From Sphingomonas endolithica (GTDB taxonomy: Bacteria; Pseudomonadota; Alphaproteobacteria; Sphingomonadales; Sphingomonadaceae): a stretch of 64,000 nucleotides of DNA. The position numbers were made by a program, and so were the translations under genes. Shown in pieces: positions 26,718 to 38,517 of the stretch; position 1 is the stretch's first letter, and every line of letters starts with the position of its first letter. A model generated the notes under the pieces. That model saw nothing but the letters and a program-made list of their open reading frames with translations. It did not search any database and had not been told where the DNA came from. The DNA is taken from the NCBI RefSeq assembly GCF_025231525.1, contig NZ_CP103057.1, positions 3,668,501 through 3,732,500 on the forward strand, written 5' to 3'.

Positions 26718-27563
26718 TCAGCGTTGAGCCTCGCGAAGTTCAAGCGCTATGCCGTGCGCGGCACCGGGGGCTATCCACAAGCTATTCGGGCAGGCGCTGA
26801 CCTGTGTGTAGGCAATCCTGTTGCGGTCGAGCACTGCGGCGGCGGTGGCGAGCCTACGGACGAGGATTGTCGCACCCGTGATCGACCGCTTGCCCCTGGG
26901 GAGGAGAATGATCTCGCCCGCGGTCAGCCGAATTTTCTTCGCGCTGGCGGGAAAAAAGCCGCAGCCCGCAACCTCGCTCGGCGTGCCTGCGAGACCAACC
27001 AACGTCGTACGCTGGTAACGGCTGGCTGCAATCCATACGGCGCCGAGCGAGTATGCTGTGTTCGGATGTGCGTAGTGCGCCCGACGATCGGTGACCGCTG
27101 GAACGCGGTAGCCGAGGAAGAAAAAAGGGTGGAGGCGGCTGCCACTTGGAAAGGCTTTCATGCTGTCGTCAGGCTCCGGCGGGTCGTCGCGGGGCAGTCG
27201 TGTGGCGAGGTGCGCAAAATCGGTGGTGTTGAAGCCGGCAAAGACCGGGCCTTCGCCCCGCTTCAGACTGTTCGCATAATCGGTCGCCAGGGCGTCGGTC
27301 GGGCCAGCGGCCGGCGAGATCAATTCGAGATAGGAGCCGTCCGGGAACTTTACATGTGCGTTGCGCAGGCCGTTGGCATGCGGGCGGCCCGGCTTGAGGA
27401 TGAAGCCCAAGGCGGTGAAATCCGCGACCGCGGTGGACAGGTCGCGAACGACGCTCGGAATATGATCGATGCTCGCGACGATCGGCGCGTCGGCCGTGCC
27501 GAGCGCCACAAGGGCCGCCAACGGCGCGGCAGCGCGGGTTAGGCGGAGGCGGTCGACCACCAT
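26718..27563 (-). CDS. Secreted glyoxalase-like (VOC superfamily) protein
   Basis: 281 residues with a signal peptide (about 1-26, ending GTADA). The mature part starts VASIDHIPSVVRDLSTAVADF, the start of a glyoxalase-like domain (Glyoxalase_3 type), with an E in SYLELISP as a possible metal ligand. Two repeats of a VOC-type fold are likely, with the second near HIAYTQVSACPNSLWI. The substrate is unknown. It overlaps the end of glpD by 25 bases and is read in the same direction. Confidence 0.75.
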   Translation of the reverse strand: MVVDRLRLTRAAAPLAALVALGTADAPIVASIDHIPSVVRDLSTAVADFTALGFILKPGRPHANGLRNAHVKFPDGSYLELISPAAGPTDALATDYANSLKRGEGPVFAGFNTTDFAHLATRLPRDDPPEPDDSMKAFPSGSRLHPFFFLGYRVPAVTDRRAHYAHPNTAYSLGAVWIAASRYQRTTLVGLAGTPSEVAGCGFFPASAKKIRLTAGEIILLPRGKRSITGATILVRRLATAAAVLDRNRIAYTQVSACPNSLWIAPGAAHGIALELREAQR

Positions 27564-29005
27564 GTCGCGAAACGGGTGCGCTGTTCCGGCGTCAGATGCA
27601 GCCCGATCTTGCTGCGGCGATCAAGCGCGTCTTCGGGTGTGCGCGCCCATTCGCGGTCGTGCATCCAACGGGCCTCTACTTCGGTCAGCCCGCCGCCCAG
27701 ATCGTCACCAAGCCCGGCTTCGTCGGTGATGCCCGCCAGCATCTCATCGAGCAGGACGCCATAGGCGCGCACCATGCGGGTGCCGCGTGCCTCGCCCAAG
27801 AAGGGCCAGGAGCTATGCGTCTTGGCGAGCAGAGCGGCCCAGCCCGTGGCGGGAGCGCCGGGGAACAGGCGGTCGCGGGTCGGCTTGCCCGCTTTGAAGC
27901 CGAGCGGCAGGGCAAGCTTGCCGAGCGCCTCCTCGGCCAGATGGCGGGCGGTGGTGATCTTGCCGCCGAACACGCTGAGCAAAGCAGGACCGCTGGTATC
28001 GAGTTCGAGCACATAGTCCCGCGTTACCTCCTTCGCCTCGCTCGCGCCGTCGTCATACAGCGGGCGCACGCCGGACCAGGTGGAGGTGACATCCGCCGGG
28101 GTGATCTGCCTTATGAAATGGCGGTTCACCGCGTCACACAGATAGGCGATCTCGCTAGCGTCGATCTTCGCGTCTTCTGGCTGCTCGACGGGCACGTCGG
28201 TGGTGCCGATTTCGGTAAAGTCGTCCTGGTAGGGGATGGCGAAGACGATCCGGCGATCGGGTTGTTGCAGAATGTAGGCGTGATCGCCGTCGTACAGCTT
28301 GGGCACCACGATATGGCTGCCCTTGACCAGGCGCACGTTGCTGGCCGCGTTGACGCCGAGCCCGCGCAGCATCTGGTGCACCCACGGGCCGGCCGCGTTG
28401 ACGATCGCGCGTGCTTCCACCGTGCGCCAGTCGGACAAGGTCGCGCGCCATACACCGTTCTCGCGCCGCGCTGATTCGAGCGCGGTGCCCACGAGGATTT
28501 CGGCGCCGTTATCAGCCGCGTCCACGGCGTTAAGCAGTGTCAGCCGGGAATCGTCGACGAAGGCATCGGAATAGACGAAGCCCTTGTCGCCGCCCTTGAG
28601 CGGTGCGGCGAAGGCCCGGTCTTTCTTGTTCAGCCCGCGCGAACGTGGCAGCGTCATCCGGCCGCCGAGGAAATCGTAGAGATAAAGACCGGCGCGCACC
28701 ATCCACCACGGGCGCACCGCGTTCTCGTGCGGCAGCACGAACAGCATCGGCCGAATGATATGCGGCGCGGCTTTCACCAGGCGCTCGCGCTCGCGCAGCG
28801 CCTCCGCGACCAGTTTGAAATCGTAATGTTCCAGGTAGCGAAGGCCGCCATGGATCAGCTTGGTCGATGCCGAGGAGGTGTGCGCCGCGAGATCGTCGCG
28901 TTCGACGAGCAGCACCTTCAGCCCGTTCAGCGACGCCTCCCGCGCGATCGCGCAGCCATTGATGCCGCCGCCGATGATGAGGAGATCGTAGGTCACCCTT
29001 GTCAC
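27539..29005 (-). CDS. glpD: Aerobic glycerol-3-phosphate dehydrogenase
   Basis: 488 residues from a GTG at 29005. It oxidises glycerol-3-phosphate to dihydroxyacetone phosphate and feeds electrons to quinone at the inner membrane. The FAD motif LLIIGGGINGCAIARE (8-23), the STKLIHGGLRYLE and FGGKITTAR segments, and the C-terminal domain EVEARWMHDREWARTPEDAL are those of GlpD. It is complete and divergent from the rpsL operon, with 266 bases between them. Confidence 0.93.
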   Translation of the reverse strand: MTRVTYDLLIIGGGINGCAIAREASLNGLKVLLVERDDLAAHTSSASTKLIHGGLRYLEHYDFKLVAEALRERERLVKAAPHIIRPMLFVLPHENAVRPWWMVRAGLYLYDFLGGRMTLPRSRGLNKKDRAFAAPLKGGDKGFVYSDAFVDDSRLTLLNAVDAADNGAEILVGTALESARRENGVWRATLSDWRTVEARAIVNAAGPWVHQMLRGLGVNAASNVRLVKGSHIVVPKLYDGDHAYILQQPDRRIVFAIPYQDDFTEIGTTDVPVEQPEDAKIDASEIAYLCDAVNRHFIRQITPADVTSTWSGVRPLYDDGASEAKEVTRDYVLELDTSGPALLSVFGGKITTARHLAEEALGKLALPLGFKAGKPTRDRLFPGAPATGWAALLAKTHSSWPFLGEARGTRMVRAYGVLLDEMLAGITDEAGLGDDLGGGLTEVEARWMHDREWARTPEDALDRRSKIGLHLTPEQRTRFATWWSTASA

Positions 29006-29083
29006 CTAGCGGAAGCGGCGGGGGAGGACTATCGACAAAACCATGCGGTCACGAGCGCCGGCATGATCGCGCCATGTGGGACG

Positions 29084-29112
29084 TTGACCGCTACCGAGTC
29101 GCCTTGTATAGG
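29084..29112 (+). promoter_or_regulatory. Promoter of the rpsL-rpsG-fusA-tuf operon
   Basis: TTGACC at 29084-29089, a 17-base spacer, and TATAGG at 29107-29112. This is the best sigma-70-type match in the region and lies 160 bases before rpsL, leaving a leader of about 150 bases. Confidence 0.55.
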
Positions 29113-29271
29113 CGCGGCTGCTTGGAAGGCCCTTGTGCCTCCTGGGCAAGCTTGAACATTGCTGGATGCATTCCAGGGCCCGGGGGGTGGTGACGCCCCT
29201 GACGGTCCTTTTTGTATTCCTCGGCGCCCTAGGGCTCCAGCAAAGTAACCATTTGAAAGGTGAAGGCTTCA

Positions 29272-29643
29272 ATGCCGACGATTAACCAGCTGGTCCGCAA
29301 GGGCCGCGATCCGCAGAAGGCCAAGTCCAAGGTTCCTGCGATGGAAGCAAATCCGCAGAAGCGCGGCGTTTGCACCCGCGTCTACACGACGACCCCGAAG
29401 AAGCCGAACTCGGCTCTGCGCAAGGTGGCCAAGGTTCGCCTGACCAACCAGCGCGAAGTGATTTCGTACATTCCGGGCGAAGGCCACAATCTCCAGGAGC
29501 ACTCGGTGGTCCTGATCCGCGGCGGTCGTGTGCGCGATCTGCCCGGTGTGCGGTATCACGTCCTGCGCGGCGTGCTCGATACACAGGGTGTGAAGGATCG
29601 TCGCCAGTCGCGTTCCAAGTACGGCGCCAAGCGTCCTAAATAA
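29272..29643 (+). CDS. rpsL: Ribosomal protein S12
   Basis: 123 residues from the ATG at 29272 (an earlier ATG at 29260 would add four residues). S12 sits at the decoding site. The first loop is wild type ([12 protein letters not shown], with K43 and K44). The second loop reads [12 protein letters not shown], so position 88 is Arg (codon CGC at 29533) where E. coli and most bacteria have Lys. K88R is a known streptomycin-resistance change in other species. It is the first gene of the str operon. Confidence 0.97.
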   Translation: MPTINQLVRKGRDPQKAKSKVPAMEANPQKRGVCTRVYTTTPKKPNSALRKVAKVRLTNQREVISYIPGEGHNLQEHSVVLIRGGRVRDLPGVRYHVLRGVLDTQGVKDRRQSRSKYGAKRPK

Positions 29644-29700
29644 TAGCCATAGTAAGCCCCGGACACGTTTCGGATCAGCTGAAGAACGAAGGAATTTGAA

Positions 29701-30171
29701 ATGGCACGTCGTCGTCGCCCAGAAAAGCGTATCATCCTCCCCGATCCTAAGTACGGTGATGAGGTTCTCTCGAAGTTCATGAATTCGGTCATGCTCGATG
29801 GCAAGAAGTCCGTCGCTGAGTTGATCGTGTACGGTGCGCTCGAAACCGTCGAATCGCGTGCGAAGAAGGATCCGCTCAGCGTGTTCCACGACGCGCTGAA
29901 CAACGTGAAGCCGAACATCGAGGTGCGCAGCCGCCGCGTAGGTGGTGCGACCTATCAGGTGCCGGTTGAAGTCCGCTTCGAGCGTTCGCAGGCTCTGGCC
30001 ATTCGCTGGTTGATCGGTGCGGCACGTAACCGCAGCGAGAACACGATGGCCGCACGGCTGTCGGGCGAGCTGCTGGATGCCGCGAACAACCGCGGCAACG
30101 CGGTGAAGAAGCGCGAAGACACGCATCGCATGGCCGAAGCGAACCGCGCCTTCTCGCACTACCGCTGGTAA
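29701..30171 (+). CDS. rpsG: Ribosomal protein S7
   Basis: 156 residues, the normal length of the long bacterial form. S7 starts 30S head assembly by binding the 3' domain of 16S rRNA. It begins [10 protein letters not shown] and has the [14 protein letters not shown] segment and a YRW C-terminus. AAGGAA lies just before the ATG. It is second in the str operon, 57 bases after rpsL. Confidence 0.97.
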   Translation: MARRRRPEKRIILPDPKYGDEVLSKFMNSVMLDGKKSVAELIVYGALETVESRAKKDPLSVFHDALNNVKPNIEVRSRRVGGATYQVPVEVRFERSQALAIRWLIGAARNRSENTMAARLSGELLDAANNRGNAVKKREDTHRMAEANRAFSHYRW

Positions 30172-30264
30172 CGGCCGCACCGGCCTTTCGCCGGTAACGC
30201 AAACTACCTATATCGGACGAGCCGGGGGTGACCCCGGCTTCTCCACATCCAAGGAATAACGATC

Positions 30265-32361
<2,097 letters not shown>

Positions 32362-32464
32362 CGCGCTGAGGCGCTAAGGGCTGGCGTAATCCAAACTAGG
32401 CCGTTAAGGGGCGCCATTCGCGTGGAGCCCCTTGGCCGCGAATCTGAATCAAGAAGAGGCGAAA

Positions 32465-33658
32465 ATGGCAAAAGCAAAGTTCGAGCGGAACAAGCCGCAT
32501 CTCAACATCGGCACCATCGGTCACGTCGATCATGGCAAGACGTCGCTGACGGCAGCGATCACGAAGGTTCTGGCCGAAACCGGCGGCGCCACGTTCACCA
32601 GCTATGCGAACATCGACAAGGCGCCGGAAGAGCGCGAGCGCGGCATTACGATCTCGACCGCACACGTCGAGTATGAGACCGAAGCACGTCACTATGCGCA
32701 CGTCGATTGCCCGGGCCACGCCGATTATGTGAAGAATATGATCACCGGTGCAGCCCAGATGGACGGCGCGATCCTCGTCGTTTCGGCAACCGACGGCCCG
32801 ATGCCGCAGACCCGCGAGCACATCCTGCTCGCCCGTCAGGTCGGCGTGCCGACGATGGTCGTGTTCATGAACAAGGTCGATCTGGTTGACGACGCCGAGA
32901 TCCTCGAGCTCGTCGAGCTGGAAATCCGCGAGCTGCTGTCGTCGTACGATTTTGATGGCGACAACATCCCGGTTATCCAGGGTTCGGCCGTTTGCGCACT
33001 TGACGACAAGCAGCCCGAGATCGGCCATGACGCCGTCCTCAAGCTGATGCAGGCCGTCGACACGTACCTGCCGCAGCCCGAGCGTCCGCTCGACAAGCCG
33101 TTCATGATGCCGATCGAGGACGTGTTCTCGATCTCGGGTCGCGGTACGGTCGTCACCGGCCGCGTCGAGACCGGCATCGTCAAGGTCGGCGAGGAAGTCG
33201 AGATCGTCGGCATTCAGCCAGCCGTGCGCAAGACCACGGTCACGGGTGTTGAAATGTTCCGCAAGCTGCTCGATCAGGGCCAGGCTGGCGACAACATCGG
33301 GGCGCTGATCCGCGGCGTGGGCCGTGAAGAAGTCGAGCGTGGCCAGGTTCTCTGCAAGCCCGGCTCGATCAAGCCGCACACCGACTTCCAGTCGGAAGTG
33401 TACGTGCTGTCGAAGGACGAAGGTGGCCGTCACACGCCGTTCTTCGCCAACTACCGGCCGCAGTTCTACTTCCGCACCACGGACGTCACCGGGACCGTCG
33501 AGCTGCCTGAGGGCACCGAAATGGTCATGCCTGGCGACAACATCGCACTTGGCGTGAAGCTGATCGCACCGATCGCTATGGACGTTGGCCAGCGCTTCAC
33601 GATCCGTGAAGGTGGCCGCACCGTCGGCTCGGGCATCGTCAGCGGCATCACCGCCTAA
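32465..33658 (+). CDS. tuf: Elongation factor Tu
   Basis: 397 residues from the ATG at 32465. It delivers aminoacyl-tRNA to the ribosome. The GTP motifs [16 protein letters not shown] and NKVDLVDD are intact, and the protein ends [10 protein letters not shown]. It closes the str operon and is followed by a strong terminator. A second tuf gene elsewhere cannot be excluded. Confidence 0.98.
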   Translation: MAKAKFERNKPHLNIGTIGHVDHGKTSLTAAITKVLAETGGATFTSYANIDKAPEERERGITISTAHVEYETEARHYAHVDCPGHADYVKNMITGAAQMDGAILVVSATDGPMPQTREHILLARQVGVPTMVVFMNKVDLVDDAEILELVELEIRELLSSYDFDGDNIPVIQGSAVCALDDKQPEIGHDAVLKLMQAVDTYLPQPERPLDKPFMMPIEDVFSISGRGTVVTGRVETGIVKVGEEVEIVGIQPAVRKTTVTGVEMFRKLLDQGQAGDNIGALIRGVGREEVERGQVLCKPGSIKPHTDFQSEVYVLSKDEGGRHTPFFANYRPQFYFRTTDVTGTVELPEGTEMVMPGDNIALGVKLIAPIAMDVGQRFTIREGGRTVGSGIVSGITA

Positions 33659-33685
33659 ATCTTACCCGCCAAGGGTTGAGATAAG

Positions 33686-33724
33686 AGGCCCGGCCTTCCC
33701 TTTGGGGGAGGGTCGGGCTTCTTG
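33686..33724 (+). terminator. Rho-independent terminator after tuf
   Basis: A GC-rich hairpin (GGCCCGGCCTTCCC pairing with GGGGAGGGTCGGGC, loop TTTG) is followed by TTCTTGCG. It lies 28 bases after the tuf stop and should end str operon transcripts. Confidence 0.75.
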
Positions 33725-33871
33725 CGTTTGGGGGCGGGGGGGCACCTTGCCGCGCGTCAGTGACTGGGAGAGGTGGGGGCTCTACTTCCGGTCCTGCGGC
33801 CTGGGCTGTAAAGTCGCCGTTAGCGGATGTAGGATCAACGCCGCTCCGTCTCGAGCGAATCCGGGGGGACC

Positions 33872-34561
33872 ATGCTGCGACGCTTCGCTGAGGAGATTTG
33901 GACCGCCGAAGGCCCATGCATATCCGTGGCAGGCTTCGACTATCCCACGCGCATGGTCGTCATCCGGCTTTCGGATGGCGCATTGTTCATCTGGTCGCCC
34001 ACTGCGCTATCACACGACCTCCGGAGTGCCGTTGATCTGCTCGGGCCGGTGCGTCACATCGTCGCGCCGAACACATTGCATCACAAATTCGTCGGTGACT
34101 GGCAGAGGGCCTACCCTAAAGCGCAAACGCACGCGGTACCGCCATTGCGGAAGAAACGCCGCGATCTGACATGGGGCAGTGATCTCGAGGATACGCCTCC
34201 AGCGGCGTGGTCTCAGGATATCGACCAGGTAGTCGTGCGAGGAAATGGGATCACAACAGAAGTCGTCTTCTTCCATCGGCTCAGCGGCACGACGATCTTT
34301 ACTGACCTGATCCAGCATTTTGACGCCGGATGGTTCAAGGGATGGCGCGCGGTCGTTGCGCGGCTGGATCTCCTCGCCGAGCCAGAGCCAACCGTTCCCA
34401 GAAAATTCCGGCTGGCATTTTACGATCGACGCTCCGCGAGAGCGGCGCTGCGACGGATCATGGCCTGGCCGACCAAGGCGGTACTGGCTGCGCACTCCGA
34501 GCCCGTGAGGCGTGGCGGCCGAGCCGCGATCAACCACGCTTTCGGCTGGCTGCTCCGCTAG
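33872..34561 (+). CDS. DUF4336 domain protein
   Basis: 229 residues. The DUF4336 family, which resembles the metallo-beta-lactamase fold without a full metal site, is recognised from AEGPCISVAGFDYPTRMVVIRL-like strands, VAPNTLHHKFVGDW and the FHRLSGTTIFTDLIQ segment. The function is unknown. It lies between the tuf terminator and rpsJ, interrupting the usual tuf-rpsJ junction. The reading frame is intact, with ATG at 33872 and a GGGGGACC stretch upstream. Confidence 0.75.
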   Translation: MLRRFAEEIWTAEGPCISVAGFDYPTRMVVIRLSDGALFIWSPTALSHDLRSAVDLLGPVRHIVAPNTLHHKFVGDWQRAYPKAQTHAVPPLRKKRRDLTWGSDLEDTPPAAWSQDIDQVVVRGNGITTEVVFFHRLSGTTIFTDLIQHFDAGWFKGWRAVVARLDLLAEPEPTVPRKFRLAFYDRRSARAALRRIMAWPTKAVLAAHSEPVRRGGRAAINHAFGWLLR

Positions 34562-34627
34562 CAGCATTTGCGAGGCGAGGGGAGGCGGGCGCAACAGTGC
34601 TCATCGCATCAGTCGCTCTCTTTCAGC

Positions 34628-34656
34628 TTGATCTCCCACGCGCACCTGTGTAGTGG
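34628..34656 (+). promoter_or_regulatory. Possible promoter of the S10 operon
   Basis: TTGATC at 34628-34633, 17 bases, then TAGTGG at 34651-34656. The position, 75 bases before rpsJ and downstream of an inserted gene, makes a promoter necessary here, but the -10 is imperfect. Confidence 0.35.
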
Positions 34657-34730
34657 CCCGCCTTCGGTTTTTCATCCAAACAGCAAGAGCGCCGGCAACG
34701 GCGCCCGCTCTTTCGCATCGGTAGGGACTC

Positions 34731-35042
34731 ATGGACACGCAGAATATCCGCATTCGTCTGAAAGCATTCGATCATCGCGTGCTCGATCAGGCAACCGGCG
34801 ATATCGCCGACACCGCGCGCCGTACCGGCGCTATGATCCGTGGTCCTATCCCGTTGCCGACGCGTATTGAGAAGTTCACGGTCAACCGTGGCCCGCATGT
34901 CGACAAGAAGTCGCGCGAGCAGTTCGAGGTCCGTACCTACAAGCGCATGCTGGATATCGTTCAGCCGACCCCGCAGACGGTCGACGCGCTGATGAAGCTG
35001 GACCTTGCCGCCGGCGTTGACGTCGAGATCAAGTTGGCATAA
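34731..35042 (+). CDS. rpsJ: Ribosomal protein S10
   Basis: 103 residues, normal length. It binds the 30S head and, in many bacteria, NusB for antitermination. It begins [15 protein letters not shown] and contains the [14 protein letters not shown] and [14 protein letters not shown] segments. It is the first S10-operon gene. A hairpin (AGAGCG with CGCTCT) lies about 45 bases upstream. A 253-base gap separates it from rplC. Confidence 0.98.
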   Translation: MDTQNIRIRLKAFDHRVLDQATGDIADTARRTGAMIRGPIPLPTRIEKFTVNRGPHVDKKSREQFEVRTYKRMLDIVQPTPQTVDALMKLDLAAGVDVEIKLA

Positions 35043-35295
35043 AGCCGCGCTTCACGAGATTCGGTGCCGCTTTATGCGGCGCCAGATACAGGGATACCGC
35101 CGGGCGCCTCTTCATGAGAGTGGCCCGGGTCTGCGTCCCCCGACACGCCTCCTCAGGGAGGCACCAGCCCGGGTCGGGGCAGCAGTATAAAATGTATGGG
35201 CTGATGGGACTTCATCGGGGCTTTGCTCTGATGGGGTCCTTCACGCACCTTCGGGAATGGTCCCGGGGTGCCTCTGTCATCTAAGGAGCATGATC
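35043..35295 (+). promoter_or_regulatory. Structured gap between rpsJ and rplC
   Basis: No gene is visible. The stretch holds several GC-rich inverted repeats: GCCCGGGTC with a matching CCCGGGT about 50 bases on, CCTCC with GGAGG, and a stable hairpin (GCACCTTCGGGA with TCCCGGGGTGC, loop ATGG) ending 10 bases before the rplC ribosome binding site AAGGAG (35283-35288). In most bacteria rpsJ and rplC are close together, so this may be a control element, but that is inference. Confidence 0.4.
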
Positions 35296-36054
35296 ATGCG
35301 CACTGGCGTGATCGCGAAGAAAATGGGGATGACCCGCTTGTTCCGGGAAGATGGGCGCCACGTGCCCGTCACCGTGCTGGCGCTGGAAGATCTTCAGGTA
35401 GTGGCCGTTCGCGAGGCCGATCGTGATGGATATACCGCAGTCCAGCTGGGCGCGGGTTCCGCAAAAGCAAAGAACGTCGCCAAGCCGCAGCGTGGCCACT
35501 TCGGTAAAGCCGAAGTCGAGCCGAAGGCGCGCGTCGCAGAGTTCCGCGTCAGCGATGACGCCGTGCTCGAAGTCGGCGCGACCATTTCGGCCGACCATTA
35601 TGTCGCCGGCCAGATCGTCGATATCCAGGGCGTGACCCAGGGTAAGGGCTTTGCCGGTGGTATGAAGCGTTGGGGTTTCGGTGGTCTGCGTGCCACCCAC
35701 GGCGTGTCCGTCTCGCACCGCTCGCTCGGTTCGACCGGTCAGCGCCAGGATCCGGGCAAGGTCTTCAAGAACAAGAAGATGGCCGGCCAGATGGGTAACA
35801 AGAACCGCACCCAGCAGAACCTGGAAATCGTCTCGACTGACGTCGAGCGTGGCCTGATCTTCGTCAAGGGCTCGGTCCCTGGTTCGAAGGGTGGCTGGTT
35901 GCTGGTCAAGGATTCGGTCAAGGTCGCCCGCCATGCGGAAGCGCCTTACCCCGCCGGTCTCCGCCAGGTTGCCAACAACAACGACACCGCTGCTGCCGAG
36001 ACGCCCGCTGAGGATACGTCCACGGTCGACGCGACCGCCGGCCAGGAGGGCTGA
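35296..36054 (+). CDS. rplC: Ribosomal protein L3
   Basis: 252 residues from the ATG at 35296, spaced 7 bases from AAGGAG; ATG at 35290 is too close. L3 is an early 50S assembly protein near the peptidyl transferase centre. The [15 protein letters not shown] loop and [14 protein letters not shown] are visible. The last 30 or so residues are a low-complexity Asn/Thr/Ala/Glu extension not needed for the core fold. Confidence 0.96.
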   Translation: MRTGVIAKKMGMTRLFREDGRHVPVTVLALEDLQVVAVREADRDGYTAVQLGAGSAKAKNVAKPQRGHFGKAEVEPKARVAEFRVSDDAVLEVGATISADHYVAGQIVDIQGVTQGKGFAGGMKRWGFGGLRATHGVSVSHRSLGSTGQRQDPGKVFKNKKMAGQMGNKNRTQQNLEIVSTDVERGLIFVKGSVPGSKGGWLLVKDSVKVARHAEAPYPAGLRQVANNNDTAAAETPAEDTSTVDATAGQEG

Positions 36055-36056
36055 AC

Positions 36057-36686
36057 ATGAAGGTCACCACTCAGTCCTTCGATGCGAACGCCACCGGCGC
36101 CGACATCGAACTCAACGACGAGGTCTTCGGCCTTGAGCCGCGGCCGGATATCCTGCACCGCGTCGTCACCTGGCAGCTCGAAAAGCGCCGTGCGACGGCA
36201 CGTGGCACGCGTGAGCGTGCGGATGTCGCCCGCACCGGCAAGAAGTTCGGTCGCCAGAAGGGGGGCGGTACGGCGCGTCACGGCGATCGCCGCGCCCCGA
36301 TCTTCGTCGGCGGCGGTAAGGCGCACGGCGCCCGCGTTCGCGACTTCAACCCGTCGCTGAACAAGAAGGTTCGCGCGCTGGGTCTGAAGATGGCGCTGAG
36401 CAGCCATGCGCAGGCAGGCACGCTCGTCGTCATGGACAGCCTGGAAGTTGCCGAGAGCAAGACCAAGACGCTGCTGGCGAACTGGGCGAACCTGGGTGCA
36501 GGCAAGACCGCACTCGTCATCGATGGCGATCAGGTCGAGCAGAGCTTCGCGTTTGCTGCCGGCAACGTGCACACGATCAACGTGCTGCCGGCCGCTGGCG
36601 CCAACGTTTACGATATCCTGAAGCACGACACGCTGGTCCTGACCCGCGCTGCCGTCGAAATGCTGGAGGCGCGCTTCAATGGCTAA
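36057..36686 (+). CDS. rplD: Ribosomal protein L4
   Basis: 209 residues, two bases after rplC. L4 lines the exit tunnel and can also regulate the S10 operon in some bacteria. The [17 protein letters not shown] segment is the tunnel loop. It overlaps rplW by 8 bases. Confidence 0.97.
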   Translation: MKVTTQSFDANATGADIELNDEVFGLEPRPDILHRVVTWQLEKRRATARGTRERADVARTGKKFGRQKGGGTARHGDRRAPIFVGGGKAHGARVRDFNPSLNKKVRALGLKMALSSHAQAGTLVVMDSLEVAESKTKTLLANWANLGAGKTALVIDGDQVEQSFAFAAGNVHTINVLPAAGANVYDILKHDTLVLTRAAVEMLEARFNG

Positions 36687-36999
36687 GAAGCAAAAGGGCG
36701 ACATCGATCTGCGTCATTATGACGTGATCGTCGCACCGCACATCACCGAGAAGGCGACCTTGCTCAGCGAGAACAACGCCGTCGTGTTCCGCGTCAGCAA
36801 CGACGCGACCAAGCCCGAGATCAAGGCGGCCGTCGAGGCGCTGTTCTCGGTCAAGGTTCTGGGGGTCAACACGATCGTCCAGAAGGGCAAGACCAAGAAG
36901 TGGAAGGGCGTGCCCTACACCAAGTCCGACATCAAGAAGGCGATCGTCACGCTGGCCGACGGCCAGTCGATCGACGTGACGCAGGGGGTCAGCGCGTAA
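36679..36999 (+). CDS. rplW: Ribosomal protein L23
   Basis: 106 residues. L23 lies at the tunnel exit and docks trigger factor and the signal recognition particle. It has the usual [10 protein letters not shown] and [10 protein letters not shown] segments. Its stop overlaps the rplB start by one base. Confidence 0.97.
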   Translation: MAKKQKGDIDLRHYDVIVAPHITEKATLLSENNAVVFRVSNDATKPEIKAAVEALFSVKVLGVNTIVQKGKTKKWKGVPYTKSDIKKAIVTLADGQSIDVTQGVSA

Positions 37000-37850
37000 T
37001 GGCACTCAAGCATTATAATCCGACCAGCCCGGCACGCCGTGGACTGATCCTCGTCGACCGTTCCGGTCTGCACAAGGGCGGTCCCGTCAAGGCGCTGACC
37101 GAAGGCAAGCGCAAGACCGGCGGCCGCAACAACAAGGGCCATGTCACGTCGCGCGGCATCGCCGGCGGCCACAAGCAGCGTTATCGTATCATCGATTTCA
37201 AGCGCCGCTTGTGGGACACCGAGGGCACGGTCGAGCGGATCGAATACGATCCCAACCGCACCGCGTTCATCGCGCTGATCAACTATGGTGACACGCCCGA
37301 GGGCAAGTCCAACGTCGCGTACATCATTGCGCCGCAGCGTCTGGCCGTCGGTGACAAGATCATTGCCGCCAAGAAGACCGACGTGAAGCCGGGCAACGCG
37401 ATGGAACTGGGCCAGATGCCGGTCGGCACGATCGTCCACAACGTCGAGATGAAGCCCGGCAAGGGTGGTCAGCTCGCACGGTCGGCCGGCACCTATGTGC
37501 AGGTCGTGGGTCGTGACAAGGGCATGGTGATGATCCGCCTGAACTCGGGCGAGCAGCGCTACATCCATGCGAACTGCATGGCGACGGTTGGTGCCGTGTC
37601 GAACCCCGACAACGGCAACACCAACCTTGCCAAGGCCGGCCGCAATCGCTGGTTGGGCATCCGCCCGCTGACGCGCGGTGTCGCCAAGAACCCGGTCGAC
37701 CATCCGCACGGCGGTGGTGAAGGCCGCACCTCGGGTGGCCGTCATCCGGTCACGCCATGGGGCAAGCCGACCAAGGGTGCTCGCACTCGTCATAACAAGT
37801 CGACCGACAAGATGATCATCCGGTCGCGTCACGCCAAGAAGAAGGGCTAA
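36999..37850 (+). CDS. rplB: Ribosomal protein L2
   Basis: 283 residues from the ATG at 36999 (TAATG overlap with rplW). L2 binds 23S rRNA near the peptidyl transferase centre and bridges the subunits. The [16 protein letters not shown] segment carries the conserved His, and [15 protein letters not shown] lies near the start. Confidence 0.98.
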   Translation: MALKHYNPTSPARRGLILVDRSGLHKGGPVKALTEGKRKTGGRNNKGHVTSRGIAGGHKQRYRIIDFKRRLWDTEGTVERIEYDPNRTAFIALINYGDTPEGKSNVAYIIAPQRLAVGDKIIAAKKTDVKPGNAMELGQMPVGTIVHNVEMKPGKGGQLARSAGTYVQVVGRDKGMVMIRLNSGEQRYIHANCMATVGAVSNPDNGNTNLAKAGRNRWLGIRPLTRGVAKNPVDHPHGGGEGRTSGGRHPVTPWGKPTKGARTRHNKSTDKMIIRSRHAKKKG

Positions 37851-37856
37851 GAGCTC

Positions 37857-38132
37857 ATGGCACGTTCCGTCTGGAAAGGTCCGTTCGTCGACCTCCACCT
37901 GCTGAAGAAGGCAGAAACCGCGCAGGAAACCAATGCACGCGGTGCGATCAAGACCTGGTCGCGTCGCTCCACGATCCTGCCGCAGTTCGTTGGCCTGACC
38001 TTCAGCGTTTATAACGGCCGCAAGTTCGTGCCGGTCACGGTCAACGAGGACATGGTGGGCATGAAGCTCGGCGAGTTCGCGCCGACGCGTTACTTCCCGG
38101 GCCATGCGTCCGACAAGAAGGGCAAGCGCTAA
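37857..38132 (+). CDS. rpsS: Ribosomal protein S19
   Basis: 91 residues, normal length. S19 sits at the 30S head near S13. It begins [15 protein letters not shown] and has [15 protein letters not shown] and [12 protein letters not shown]. It lies six bases after rplB. Confidence 0.98.
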   Translation: MARSVWKGPFVDLHLLKKAETAQETNARGAIKTWSRRSTILPQFVGLTFSVYNGRKFVPVTVNEDMVGMKLGEFAPTRYFPGHASDKKGKR

Positions 38133-38133
38133 C

Positions 38134-38517
38134 ATGTCCAAGCCTAAATCCCCCCGCAAGGTCGGCGACAACGAAGCGCTGTCGGTCGGCACGCAGATCC
38201 GTGGCTCGGCGCAGAAGCTGGGCCTGGTCGCGGCACTGATCCGCAACAAGAAGGCCGGCGATGCGATGAACATCCTGGCGTTCTCGTCCAAGGGCATGGC
38301 CGTCGACGCGCGAAAGGTGCTGGCTTCGGCCATCGCCAATGCCGAGAACAACCATAACCTCGATGTCGACGCGCTCGTCGTCGCCGAGGCATCGGTCGGC
38401 AAGTCGATCACGATGAAGCGGTTCGCTACGCGCGGTCGCGGCAAGTCGACGCGCATCCTGAAGCCCTTCAGCCGCCTGCGCATCGTCGTACGCGAACAGC
38501 AAGAAGAAGAAGCCTAA
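38134..38517 (+). CDS. rplV: Ribosomal protein L22
   Basis: 127 residues from the ATG at 38134. L22 helps line the exit tunnel. Its tunnel hairpin is in the [18 protein letters not shown] region. It begins one base after rpsS and its stop overlaps the rpsC start (TAATG). Confidence 0.96.
   Translation: MSKPKSPRKVGDNEALSVGTQIRGSAQKLGLVAALIRNKKAGDAMNILAFSSKGMAVDARKVLASAIANAENNHNLDVDALVVAEASVGKSITMKRFATRGRGKSTRILKPFSRLRIVVREQQEEEA

Noticed and set aside
36915..38483. A 522-codon frame antisense to rplB, rpsS and rplV
   Set aside because: It is a shadow of highly biased ribosomal gene codons.
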